DNA of 64,000 nt from JASGDC01 sp047606545 (GCA_047606545.1 JASGEI010000018.1:1-64000); one strand, 5' to 3'. Counted from the stretch's first letter, positions 1 to 8,280 are shown. The notes: generated by a model from the sequence alone, not told the origin. Program-made: numbers and translations.

Positions 1-436
1 GAATCATGGTGTTTACCATGTGATTTTGCTGCTGTACCTGCTGCTACGCCAGCGGCTCCAGCACCTGCTGCTAGGCCAAGACCATGAGAAGACTTTTCTC
101 TATTGTTTGTGTCTAGGTCCGCATCTAAATCAGTATCGAAGTTTGCTGATGGAGTATCGATATCTGTATCAATGCCAGCATGCTTTCCAGACTTATTGTT
201 TCCAAAGTCACCATCAAAGTTAGCTGATGGAGTGTCTAGGTCAGCATCGATATCTAGATTTGCATCTTTTGAATCATGGTGTTTACCATGTGATTTTGCT
301 GCTGCTCCTGCTGCTACGCCAGCGGCTCCAGCGCCTGCTGCTAGGCCAAGACCATGAGAAGACTTTTCTCTATTGTTTGTGTCTAGGTCCGCATCTAAAT
401 CAGTATCAAGGTTTGCTGATGGAGTATCAATATCTG
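1..436. repeat. 270-bp tandem repeat in the E2 linker
   Basis: Bases 1-166 repeat almost exactly at 271-436, an offset of 270 bp (90 codons), with only a handful of substitutions. The first copy is cut by the window edge, so more copies may follow. In the minus-strand reading frame each unit encodes an Asp-rich stretch with T-P-S-A-N, a short Asn/Arg/Lys/Ser segment, an Ala/Gly-rich block and a K-S-H-G-K-H-H motif. The in-frame unit allows copy-number change without breaking the gene. Confidence 0.9.
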
Positions 437-1046
437 CATCTAAATCAGTATCAAAATCTGCTTTTCCAGCTGAACGAGTGGCTGTTGAGAAATCACCATC
501 AGCTTCAGCATCTAAGTCAAGTGTCGGTGATTTAGATTTTGAATCAAACTTTGTATCAACATCAGTATCGATGCCGATATTATGGTCACGCTTATTTGTT
601 GTTTTATCAGCTGTTTCAAGTGGGTTAGCATCTACATTTGTGTCAATATCTGTATCAGCTTTAATATCGGCTGATGGAGTATCGATATCTGCATTAATGT
701 CATTACCTGCTCCAGCATTAGTGGCAAGACCAGCTCCTGCTGCGCCTGCAGCTGCACCAGCTCCAGTTAGATTATGCTTCTTATGAGTATCGTCTTGATC
801 ATCTTCAGTAGTTTTCTTAACTACAACTAGCTGATCACCTATACGAATTTTTTGTCCAGGTTCGACTGTAACGTTCTCTACTAAACCATCAGTTGGTGAT
901 GTAATTTCAGTAAAGAATTCTTCAGTTTCAACCTCTAGAAGTGTTTCGTTGAGAGAGACTTTATCGCCTGACTTTTTGAAAATTTCACTTACAATCGCCG
1001 ACGTAATACCGTCGCCTAAATCTGGTAGATTTACTGATTCCGACAT
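1..1046 (-). CDS. E2-like lipoyl-domain protein with repetitive acidic linker (N-terminal part only)
   Basis: The protein starts at the ATG at 1046 and stays open to the window edge (348 codons). Residues 1-77 form a biotinyl/lipoyl hammerhead fold that begins MSESVNLPDLGDG, as in actinobacterial dihydrolipoamide acyltransferases (E2). Position just downstream of lpd suggests SucB-type E2 of 2-oxoglutarate or pyruvate dehydrogenase. The usual lipoylation turn (T-D-K-V/A) reads V-E-T-E-E-F-F-T-E, so the lysine that carries lipoate is replaced by Glu. Behind the domain comes a long low-complexity linker of Ala/Gly-rich blocks and repeated D-x-D-x-D-T-P-S-A-N motifs, part of it in 270-bp tandem copies. 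The E3-binding and catalytic domains would lie beyond the window. A second, intact lipoyl domain there cannot be excluded. The family is well supported, the exact complex is inferred. Confidence 0.8.
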   Translation of the reverse strand, partial: MSESVNLPDLGDGITSAIVSEIFKKSGDKVSLNETLLEVETEEFFTEITSPTDGLVENVTVEPGQKIRIGDQLVVVKKTTEDDQDDTHKKHNLTGAGAAAGAAGAGLATNAGAGNDINADIDTPSADIKADTDIDTNVDANPLETADKTTNKRDHNIGIDTDVDTKFDSKSKSPTLDLDAEADGDFSTATRSAGKADFDTDLDADIDTPSANLDTDLDADLDTNNREKSSHGLGLAAGAGAAGVAAGAAAKSHGKHHDSKDANLDIDADLDTPSANFDGDFGNNKSGKHAGIDTDIDTPSANFDTDLDADLDTNNREKSSHGLGLAAGAGAAGVAAGTAAKSHGKHHD

Positions 1047-1090
1047 ATTTTATATCTTTCCTATTTTAGTAAGACTTGTAAAGACCAATA

Positions 1091-2467
1091 TTAGTTATGT
1101 GCATGAAGTGGTTTACCTGCAAGAGCAAGGAAAGCTTCACCTAGTGCTTCGTTTTGTGTTGGGTGTGCGTGAATAAATTGAGCAACTTCTTCAGGAAGAG
1201 CTTCCCAGCTAACAATCATTTGTGCTTCGCCAACTTGTTCACCCATACGTGCACCAATCATATGTACACCAAGAACAGGACCGTCTTTCTTGCTCACAAT
1301 CTTAATGAAACCAGTAGTGTCTAGGATGTTGCTCTTACCATTACCAGCAAGGTTGTATTCTACAGTTTTAACATCATCGCCATATTTTTCTTTAGCTTGA
1401 TCTTCAGTAAGACCAACAGAAGAGATTTCTGGATCACAGTAAGTAACTTTAGGAATAAGAGTTTCATCAATTGTAATTGGCTTAAGACCAGCAATTTCTT
1501 CAGCAACGAAGATACCTTGCTGGAAACCACGGTGTGCAAGTTGTAGACCAGGAACAATGTCACCAACAGCGTAAATATTACCAACGCCAGTGTGTAGACG
1601 GTCATTTGTAGGCACAAAGCCACGGTCTAGTTTGATGCCGACTTCTTCGTAACCAAGTCCTTCTGTAACTGGGCCACGGCCAACAGCTACTAGCATTAAG
1701 TCACCTTCAAAAGTCTTGCCGTTTTGTAGTTTAGCAGTAACACCATTTTCATTCTGTTCTGCACTATCGAAGAATACACCAGTTGAGAACTTGATGCCAC
1801 GCTTACGGAACTGACGTTCTAGCATCTTAGCAATTGCTGGATCTTCATTAGGGACAAGGCTCTTAGAACCTTCAATGACAGTTACCTCAACGCCGAATGA
1901 GTTCCATACGCTTGCAAATTCGACACCAATGACACCGCCACCAAGTACAATAGCTTTTTCTGGAATAGTGTCCATTTCTAGAGCTTGTTCAGAAGTAATA
2001 ACTTTACCTTCAATTTCAAGGCCTGGAAGTGAACGAGTGTAAGAACCAGAAGCTAGAACGATATTCTTACCTTTGTATTTCTTACCGTCAACTTCAATAG
2101 TATCTTCAGAAACTAGCTTGCCTTCACCTTCAATCATTGTGACTTTACGGCTCTTAACAAGACCTTGGAGACCACGGTATAGCTTGGTAATTATGCCATC
2201 TTTGTACTTATTAACACCGTTCATGTCAATGCTATCTAAAGTAGCTTTAACACCAAACTTCTCTGATTCACGAGCTGAATCGGCAACTTCTGCTGCATGT
2301 AGAAGTGCTTTAGTTGGGATACAACCACGATGCAAACAAGTTCCACCTAGTTTATCTTTTTCAATAAGACCAACTTTAAGGCCTAGCTGTCCACCACGAA
2401 GTGCAGTAGCGTAACCACCGCTACCTCCACCTAGAATTAGGATGTCGAACTCTGTCTCTGTTGCCAT
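1091..2467 (-). CDS. lpdA: dihydrolipoyl dehydrogenase (E3)
   Basis: A flavoprotein that reoxidises dihydrolipoamide on E2 with NAD+, serving 2-oxoacid dehydrogenase complexes in the cytoplasm. The 458-residue length is normal. Visible are the N-terminal FAD-binding GGGSGGYA motif, the redox-active disulfide in GGTCLHRGCIPTK (about residues 40-52), the NAD-binding GGGVIGVEFAS motif near residue 180, the second FAD segment YAVGDI, and the C-terminal catalytic HAHPTQNEALGE. The ATG at 2467 has an AGGAGA ribosome site a few bases upstream. It is 44 bp upstream of the E2-like gene on the same strand, probably in one transcription unit. Nothing in the enzyme looks degraded, unlike the genes on both sides. 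Confidence 0.97.
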   Translation of the reverse strand: MATETEFDILILGGGSGGYATALRGGQLGLKVGLIEKDKLGGTCLHRGCIPTKALLHAAEVADSARESEKFGVKATLDSIDMNGVNKYKDGIITKLYRGLQGLVKSRKVTMIEGEGKLVSEDTIEVDGKKYKGKNIVLASGSYTRSLPGLEIEGKVITSEQALEMDTIPEKAIVLGGGVIGVEFASVWNSFGVEVTVIEGSKSLVPNEDPAIAKMLERQFRKRGIKFSTGVFFDSAEQNENGVTAKLQNGKTFEGDLMLVAVGRGPVTEGLGYEEVGIKLDRGFVPTNDRLHTGVGNIYAVGDIVPGLQLAHRGFQQGIFVAEEIAGLKPITIDETLIPKVTYCDPEISSVGLTEDQAKEKYGDDVKTVEYNLAGNGKSNILDTTGFIKIVSKKDGPVLGVHMIGARMGEQVGEAQMIVSWEALPEEVAQFIHAHPTQNEALGEAFLALAGKPLHAHN

Positions 2468-2560
2468 GTTTTATTCTCCTATGAATCTAATTGCTCTATC
2501 AGCTTATAGAAAGCTCACACAATTTAAGACTATCGCTTTTATAGCCAAAACACAAAGAAT

Positions 2561-2595
2561 AAACTCCCTAATTCCATTAGGTTTAGTGGGAGTTT
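2561..2595 (-). terminator. probable terminator behind the PepA-like gene
   Basis: Arms AAACTCCC (2561-2568) and GGGAGTTT (2588-2595) pair, with an inner CTAAT/ATTAG stem. On the minus strand the hairpin is followed by a T-rich stretch. It overlaps the last codons of the M17 homologue, so lpd may have its own promoter. Confidence 0.5.
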
Positions 2596-3545
2596 GCCAT
2601 GAATTCTATGAGTGTTTTAATGCCATAACCAGTAGCGCCTTTTTTCTCAGGCTCTGCTGGAGAATGTAGTGATGGCGTACCGATTTCCCAATGTGCCCAT
2701 TCTGGCTGCTGATCTACACTTTCCAAAATTTTCGCAAAGATAAGATTGTCACAAACAGCAGTAGTCGAATCTTGAGTTACATTTTTATAATCAGCTACCA
2801 TTGAGTTTAATTTTTCTTCCAAGTAATTAGGAAGTGGTAGTGGCCATACTAATTCTTGAGCAGCTTTTGCTGCAGCCAATAATTTATCGGTATCAGATCC
2901 TACAATAGTCCCGTATTTATGTCCCACTGCTAATTCTTGCATTGGGTCAAGGGAAGCAATGCTCAAAATATCATCTGCACCAGCTTGTGCGGCTAGTACA
3001 TATAGGTCAAAAAGTCCTAGATGACTTTCACCTTTTACATCAACGGCTTCGATAGTAAGACCATTTGGCAGGGTAACTACATCTAATGGTTTTAATGCTT
3101 GATTACCGGCAACATTCTCACTAAGGGGTATCCATAAGGTAATATCATTAGCTGGTTTTCCAGATTTTGCTACTTCAACTAACGCTTCTAGTGCAATAGC
3201 AGCTCCAGCTTTACCTAATTTATTGCGAGTAGTATTAATTGGGTGTTGGCGAAGTTGCATGCCAGCAGCTTCAAAAATAATACCCTCACCTATGATGTGA
3301 CTTTGTTTTTTAGAATCTTTACCTTTTAATTCTAGTTTTAACAGTAAAGTTTCGTTTTCAGAGCCTGCACCAAAAGCAAGCAAAGAATGGCAACCAAGCT
3401 CTTTTAGGTCAGCTTCATTATAAACAGTTAATTTAATATCAGTATTTTTAGTTTTGTCCTTAGTTAGCTCTACAAATTGAGGAGCTGGAATTTGGTTGGT
3501 AGGACAATTAATAATATCTATTGCTAAATTGGAAAAATCAGACAT
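2583..3545 (-). CDS. M17 leucyl aminopeptidase homologue, probably catalytically inactive
   Basis: The 320-residue protein aligns with the M17 (PepA) catalytic domain in order: N-C-P-T-N-Q near residue 13, the GKGITFD-equivalent, the GAA segment, an EN-x-x-G-N-Q-A-L-K-P-L-D-V region, WPLPLPNYLEEKLNS and the closing WAHWEIG...GATGYGIKTL. The usual N-terminal domain is reduced (family length is about 480-510). The metal and catalytic residues are mostly changed: GKGITFD reads GEGIIFE, the Asp of the MKxDM motif is missing (RNKLGK), and NTDAEGR reads VDVKGES followed by His. By comparison with E. coli PepA this removes the Lys and most Asp ligands and the catalytic Arg. Order pepA-lpd-E2 is common in actinobacteria, so this is likely the local PepA orthologue after loss of activity. 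The reading frame is intact, which argues for a retained non-enzymatic role. The divergent PAC2 gene is 51 bp away. Confidence 0.8.
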   Translation of the reverse strand: MSDFSNLAIDIINCPTNQIPAPQFVELTKDKTKNTDIKLTVYNEADLKELGCHSLLAFGAGSENETLLLKLELKGKDSKKQSHIIGEGIIFEAAGMQLRQHPINTTRNKLGKAGAAIALEALVEVAKSGKPANDITLWIPLSENVAGNQALKPLDVVTLPNGLTIEAVDVKGESHLGLFDLYVLAAQAGADDILSIASLDPMQELAVGHKYGTIVGSDTDKLLAAAKAAQELVWPLPLPNYLEEKLNSMVADYKNVTQDSTTAVCDNLIFAKILESVDQQPEWAHWEIGTPSLHSPAEPEKKGATGYGIKTLIEFMANSH

Positions 3546-3596
3546 AGCTATATTCTACACATCAAATGGAATAAAAAATCAGATACGATTGTTTAT

Positions 3597-4529
3597 ATGG
3601 ATATGGACGGCATGAACTCATTATTTTACTTAGATGATTCATATAAGAAACATTTGCCTGAGCAAATGCCAGATCAGGTGACTTTGATATACCTAATGTC
3701 TGGTTTTGGTGATGCAGGAGAAGTTTCCGATATAGTTAGCAAAACTATATTGAGTACTTTGGAGCATCACTTTATTGGTGAATTTATTATGGATGATCTT
3801 GTTAATTATCGTGCCAAGCGTCCAAGGATGGTATTTTCGAACAACAAACTTCGTGATTTCCAAGCGCCAGTTTTGGAATTTTACTTAGTGTTTGACGATG
3901 CAGGCGTACCATTCTATCTTTTGACTGGGCAAGAGCCTGATTTCAAATGGGAACAGTTCTGTGAAACAGTAATTGATATTGTAGAAACTTTGGGAATTGA
4001 CCAAGTTAATTGGTTGCACTCTATCCCAATGCCAGTGCCACATACTCGTCCTGCAGGAATGTATCTGCACGGTAATTATGAAATTGATGCAAAGGCTAAG
4101 GAATCAAAATGGTCACCGACCATCATTGTCCCTTCTTCCGCAGCCCATCTATTAGAACTTCGTTTAAGTGAGGCTGGGATTAAAGTAGGTGGTTTTGCCA
4201 TGCAAGTGCCACATTATATTGCTGACAACGCATACACCCCAGCTGCAGTTAGTGCATTTGAAATACTATCTTCTATGACTTCTCTGATGTTCAATACAGA
4301 TGATTTGCGAGATCGTTCACGTGATATGGAATTTCAGATTAATAAACAAGTCCAAGAATCTGATGAAGTTAAGCGTGTGGTTGAAGCTTTAGAGGAAAAC
4401 TACGACAAAATTAGCGAAGATGATCAATTTCATCCCATTCATTTATTGTCAGAAGATACTTTGCCGACAGCAGAAGAAATAACGGAAGAGCTTGAACGCT
4501 ACATGGAAAATAAGAGACCTGGTGAATAG
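3597..4529 (+). CDS. PAC2 family protein
   Basis: A 310-residue soluble protein with the PAC2 (proteasome-assembly-chaperone 2-like) fold found in most actinobacteria. Recognisable parts are the YLMSGFGDAGEVSD segment near residue 32, the LTGQEPDFKWEQF strand-helix near 103, a mid-domain PHTRPAG motif and PHYIADNAYTPAA near 203, followed by a charged helical tail. The family is named after eukaryotic proteasome assembly chaperones, but its job in bacteria is not established. No proteasome genes are visible here. It is divergent from the PepA-like gene and 160 bp ahead of sigA. An alternative start lies at the third codon. Confidence 0.85.
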   Translation: MDMDGMNSLFYLDDSYKKHLPEQMPDQVTLIYLMSGFGDAGEVSDIVSKTILSTLEHHFIGEFIMDDLVNYRAKRPRMVFSNNKLRDFQAPVLEFYLVFDDAGVPFYLLTGQEPDFKWEQFCETVIDIVETLGIDQVNWLHSIPMPVPHTRPAGMYLHGNYEIDAKAKESKWSPTIIVPSSAAHLLELRLSEAGIKVGGFAMQVPHYIADNAYTPAAVSAFEILSSMTSLMFNTDDLRDRSRDMEFQINKQVQESDEVKRVVEALEENYDKISEDDQFHPIHLLSEDTLPTAEEITEELERYMENKRPGE

Positions 4530-4689
4530 CTTTAATTAGCCTTCAGCGTGTTCAATAAAAGCTCTTTTCAAAATAAGTGTAGTATGGTATGGAATAAAAG
4601 CCCCGTCGTATGTGTTTTACTCGATATCGATATAAATAGCACTTGACAGGGGCATAGTGTGTATAACAAAGAAAAGGTTGGTTTCTTAA

Positions 4690-6174
4690 TTGGCTAAAGC
4701 AGAAGAAAAAGGCACTGCAGCTAAGACTACAAAAGCTGCTGCTAAGACAAAAACTGCAACTAAAACTACAGCTACCAAAAAAGACGGTGCCAAAAAGACC
4801 GCCGCGGCTAAGAAAACTACTACTAAAGCTTCAACTGCTAGCGTAAAGAAAACTGTTGCCAAAAAGCCGGCAGTGAAAAAAAATACTACAGCTGTTAAAA
4901 AACCTGTAGCTAAGAGCACTGCTACTAAAAAGCCAGCAGCAAAAAAATCTACTACTACAAAGACTACTGCTAAAAAATCTACCGCTGCTAAATCAACAGC
5001 GACTAAGGGTACCGCTGAGAAAAGTCCAGCTAAGAAGACTGCGAGTACTGCAACAAAGGCAAGTAGTGCAGCTACTAAAAGGGCTAGTACTGCGAAAAAG
5101 AGCGCTACAGTTAAAAAGCCAGCGGTAAAGAAACCAACTCCAGCTAAGTCAACAGCTAAAACTAAAGTTGTTAAAAAGACTGCTACTAAAAAGCCAGCAA
5201 CTAAGACTACCAGACGAAAGAAAAAGGACGATAACGAGCCAACTCAGCAAGTTACTGTTGCTGGTGCTACGGCAGATCCAGTTAAGGACTACCTAAAGCA
5301 AATCGGTAAGGTGTCTTTGCTTAATGCTGAAAAGGAAGTGGAACTTTCCCTTCGTATTGAAGCAGGTCTTTTTGCAGAATATAAGTTAGACACAGAAACC
5401 GATTTAGATCCAACATACAAGCGTGAACTACAGTGGATTGCTCAAGATGGACGTCGGGCTAAAAACCACTTGCTTGAAGCAAACCTACGTCTAGTAGTTT
5501 CATTAGCAAAGCGTTATACCGGTCGTGGCATGTTGTTCTTGGATTTGATTCAAGAAGGTAACTTAGGTCTAATTCGTGCAGTTGAAAAATTCGACTATAC
5601 TCGTGGTTTTAAGTTCTCTACTTATGCAACTTGGTGGATTCGTCAGGCAATTACTCGAGCTATGGCAGACCAAGCTCGTACTATCCGTATTCCAGTACAC
5701 ATGGTGGAAGTTATTAACAAGCTTGCCAGAGTACAGCGTCAAATGCTTCAAGATCTTGGTAGGGAGCCAACTCCGGAAGAACTGGCTAAAGAACTTGATA
5801 TGACCCCAGAAAAGGTAGTTGAAGTACAGAAATATGGTCGTGAACCAATTTCACTACATACTCCATTGGGTGAAGATGGTGACTCTGAGTTCGGTGATTT
5901 GATTGAAGACTCTGAAGCAGTAGTACCAGCTGATGCAGTTAGTTTCACATTGCTTCAAGAGCAATTGCACTCAGTGCTTGACACACTTTCTGAGCGTGAA
6001 GCTGGAGTAGTGTCAATGCGTTTTGGTTTAACTGATGGACAAGCTAAAACTCTTGATGAAATTGGTAAAGTTTACGGAGTAACTCGTGAACGTATTCGTC
6101 AGATTGAATCAAAGACAATGTCTAAATTACGTCATCCATCTCGTTCTCAAGTACTACGTGATTACTTAGAATAA
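4690..6174 (+). CDS. sigA: principal RNA polymerase sigma factor (SigA/HrdB/RpoD)
   Basis: The housekeeping sigma-70 factor. Residues 1 to about 180 are almost entirely Lys, Ala and Thr with KKxAAK/PAKK-type repeats, resembling a histone-H1 tail. Such an extension is typical of actinobacterial HrdB-type factors but is long here. Region 1.2 starts at DPVKDYLKQIG (about 195), region 2 covers RLVVSLAKRYTGRGM to TYATWWIRQAITRA (266-325), and region 4 with the helix-turn-helix VTRERIRQIESKTMSKLRHP ends the protein. The start used is TTG at 4690, giving MAKAEEKG. No ATG occurs before the conserved core. The upstream 160 bp is AT-rich without a convincing canonical promoter. A strong terminator follows, and the accessory island begins behind it. 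Confidence 0.96.
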   Translation: MAKAEEKGTAAKTTKAAAKTKTATKTTATKKDGAKKTAAAKKTTTKASTASVKKTVAKKPAVKKNTTAVKKPVAKSTATKKPAAKKSTTTKTTAKKSTAAKSTATKGTAEKSPAKKTASTATKASSAATKRASTAKKSATVKKPAVKKPTPAKSTAKTKVVKKTATKKPATKTTRRKKKDDNEPTQQVTVAGATADPVKDYLKQIGKVSLLNAEKEVELSLRIEAGLFAEYKLDTETDLDPTYKRELQWIAQDGRRAKNHLLEANLRLVVSLAKRYTGRGMLFLDLIQEGNLGLIRAVEKFDYTRGFKFSTYATWWIRQAITRAMADQARTIRIPVHMVEVINKLARVQRQMLQDLGREPTPEELAKELDMTPEKVVEVQKYGREPISLHTPLGEDGDSEFGDLIEDSEAVVPADAVSFTLLQEQLHSVLDTLSEREAGVVSMRFGLTDGQAKTLDEIGKVYGVTRERIRQIESKTMSKLRHPSRSQVLRDYLE

Positions 6175-6197
6175 AATATCCGTAACTTTTAATATAA

Positions 6198-6239
6198 AAC
6201 CTCTAAGACAATGCCATTGTCTTAGAGGTTTTTGTTTTA
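6198..6239 (+). terminator. intrinsic terminator of sigA
   Basis: A perfect 15-bp stem (6198-6212 with 6216-6230), loop GCC, followed by TTTTGTTTT. It ends the sigA transcript and marks the left edge of the island. Confidence 0.95.
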
Positions 6240-6835
6240 CTTCAAACATTTCTAGCTTATAGGTGTAACTTCATGCGTACTTTGCCATAAGTCATATTTC
6301 CATTGGGTTGTTGATTATTTAAGAATTATTTGTATTGTCTTGTCAAAGTCTTGGGATATAACGACAAACTGGTGGGAATTTGTATTGCTCACCGCATAAA
6401 GCAGGTTTAATTGAGGGTAGTAAATATTGTGGGTGGAGATTGAAACAATAGGGTTAGAATCTTGTAGAAAAGATGAGCTTTGAGAACGGAATAACTGTTT
6501 GTGGAGGAATATTGTGAAGCAAGTATGATGTAGTCACGGAAGAACGTGGAAAATGCAAAATAGGAGTTCTTTTCGTATGATCAACCAAGGTGAATCTGAA
6601 GTTATTGGATATAAGTTTTGCAATTATATATTTGACTTACACGAAATATATAATTACAAACTTGCATGAATATGGTAGGAAACTGAAAAGAGACTTACCT
6701 GTAATCGTTAAAAGAGGTTTTTAAATCTCTCTTGTGATTGAATTTGGTCAAATCCTATTTTCTTGAAATAATTAAAATTAGTGCCAATGGCGGTACAAAA
6801 AAATATAAATTAATAAAACATGAAAGGAAATTATC
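6240..6835. other. 600-bp gene-free stretch with a long hairpin at 6613-6663
   Basis: No open frame of convincing length is present on either strand. The one clear structure is an inverted repeat: 6613-6633 pairs with 6644-6663 around a 10-base loop, with one mismatch and one bulge, about 20 bp of AT-rich stem. No T-run follows directly, so it is not an obvious terminator for either neighbour. The next gene has the ribosome site AAAGGAA at about 6820-6830. The rest gives no recognisable signal. Confidence 0.6.
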
Positions 6836-7168
6836 ATGATTCAAAAAAATCAAGATGCTTTTTTTGATCCTTCACAAGCAGTTGAGCGTAAGATATCAGG
6901 TCAGCCCAGAAACTTAACAAAAGAACAAATGGAAAATGCAATTCCCATGCCTATGTCTGGAGTAGTTTCACCCAACGAAGACCTTGAAAAAAGTACGAGG
7001 GAGTTAAAAGCTACTGGTCCAATCAAAGCAGCTCCAAATCCTGGGCTAGTGTCTAAAGTGACTAAAGAACAATTTGAAACTTATGAAAATAATGGTACAG
7101 AAGGTCCTACGACACCAGCATATATCCCTTCATCAAAGTATGATGCATCTAATAAGAAAAGGGAATAA
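6836..7168 (+). CDS. small propeptide-like protein upstream of the protease
   Basis: A 110-residue hydrophilic protein with no signal peptide or membrane segment. Its middle resembles the N-terminal propeptide of the protease encoded right behind it: both have a D-x-x-x-A-V-x-R-x-I run, then LTKEQMENAIPMPMSG here versus LTKEMMQKAKPMPIPKG there, and both end in a G-P-x-(T/E)-T/P-PAY-x-P segment. The stop at 7168 is 2 bp before the next ATG, so the two are almost certainly co-transcribed. A ribosome site (AAAGGAA) precedes the ATG. It could be a free-standing propeptide acting as chaperone or inhibitor in trans, or the remnant of a duplicated protease. Function is inferred only. Confidence 0.7.
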   Translation: MIQKNQDAFFDPSQAVERKISGQPRNLTKEQMENAIPMPMSGVVSPNEDLEKSTRELKATGPIKAAPNPGLVSKVTKEQFETYENNGTEGPTTPAYIPSSKYDASNKKRE

Positions 7169-7170
7169 TC

Positions 7171-8121
7171 ATGAAAACTCACATGAATAAAACAAAAGGA
7201 ATTATAGCTAGTTTAATTTTGCTGTTTTTAGGGTTTCAATGTTTTGTGCCTGCAAATGCAGAAAGTTTTACAGACAACACTCAAGCAGTTATGCGCGATA
7301 TAGCCGAGGGGCGAACTGGTTTAACAAAAGAAATGATGCAAAAAGCAAAGCCAATGCCCATACCTAAAGGTTCTGTATCTGAGCCTACGAAAGAGTAGCT
7401 CAATGTTGATAAGGCAAAACCAAAAGGTCCTGCTGAAACTCCTGCTTATACTCCATTAGGGTTAGCAACAACGCAGAGGAATTTAGTTGTTCCTTCAACG
7501 GTCGGAAGAGTATTTGCTGCCATGCCAAATGGCTATATATACTATTGTTCTGGGAGTGTGGTAAATAGTCCAGGGAAAAACTTGGTTTCTACCGCAGGTC
7601 ATTGTCTTTACAATAAAAGTGCTGGCGGTTGGGCTAGAGAAGTTACCTTTATTCCAGCTTACTATAACGGTGCAGCTCCTTACGGTGCATGGCATGCAAA
7701 GCGTATGTCTAGTTTTACTGGGTGGACTAAGAACTCAAATTTCTATTATGACCAAGCATTCTTTACTGTGAACGGTAACATAGTGAATAGAACTGGTGGT
7801 AATGGAATGGGATTTAGTGGTCAATTATCATATCCACATATGACAGTATGGGGATATCCAGCACAAGCCCCGTACACTGGACAATTACCTTACTATTGTT
7901 ATGGAAAGACTACTTATGAATCACGCGCAGGAATGAGTATAGTCTGCAACATGACTCCAGGTGCAAGCGGTGGACCTTGTTTCTATTCAATGTCTAACGC
8001 TAATATAGGTTGCCAAAGTGCTAACACCTCCAGATGGAAAGTTGGAGGACATGAGCTATTAACTTATAGCTACAGAGAAAATGATATTTGGAATATCCTA
8101 AACCCTCTTTGGCACGGATAA
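7171..8121 (+). pseudogene. secreted trypsin-like (S1) serine protease, interrupted by an in-frame TAG at 7396-7398
   Basis: The first 75 codons encode a signal peptide (basic MKTHMNKTKG, hydrophobic core, PANA-E cleavage site near residue 30) and a propeptide. A TAG at 7396-7398 stops the frame. The same frame continues without a shift through a Pro-rich segment into a complete S1 protease domain. That domain has the catalytic His in STAGHC, a likely Asp in NFYYDQAFF, the Ser in PGASGGPC, and paired cysteines. Without the stop the protein would be about 316 residues. It ends LNPLWHG, a normal finish for secreted actinobacterial S1 enzymes. The first ATG behind the stop (7522) lies inside the domain and would remove its first strand and the signal peptide. 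The lesion is therefore a single nonsense change, an error in the sequence, or a readthrough site. Confidence 0.85.
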
Positions 8122-8129
8122 AAGCTAAC

Positions 8130-8178
8130 AATAAATAACTGTATTACCTTAATTAGTTAGGGGATACAGTTATTTATT
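8130..8178 (+). terminator. inverted repeat behind the protease gene, probable terminator
   Basis: Arms AATAAATAACTGTAT (8130-8144) and ATACAGTTATTTATT (8164-8178) are perfectly complementary over 15 bp, with short CC/GG pairing inside and a 19-base loop. It sits 8 bp after the protease stop. Confidence 0.7.
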
Positions 8179-8280
8179 TGCAATATAATGAATCAACTTA
8201 TTACAAAAGTGATAGTGGACAAGGTAAGCAAAGTACTATAGTGTTCACTGCTTGTTGTGTTTCCACATATTTCTAACTTC

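Noticed and set aside
1..786. Plus-strand frames opposite the E2 linker
   Set aside because: They are low-complexity shadows of the repeat. The minus strand carries the lipoyl domain and a proper start.
4643..4667. TTGACA and TATAAC upstream of sigA as a promoter
   Set aside because: The spacer is only 13 bases, too short for a sigma-70 promoter.
4686..4919. A hydrophobic minus-strand frame opposite the sigA head
   Set aside because: It is the mirror of the Lys/Ala/Thr-rich codons in sigA and has no start signal.
7522..8121. A separate protease gene starting at the ATG at 7522
   Set aside because: It would lose the signal peptide and first strand of the fold and has no ribosome site. The frame upstream to the TAG is open and coding-like.
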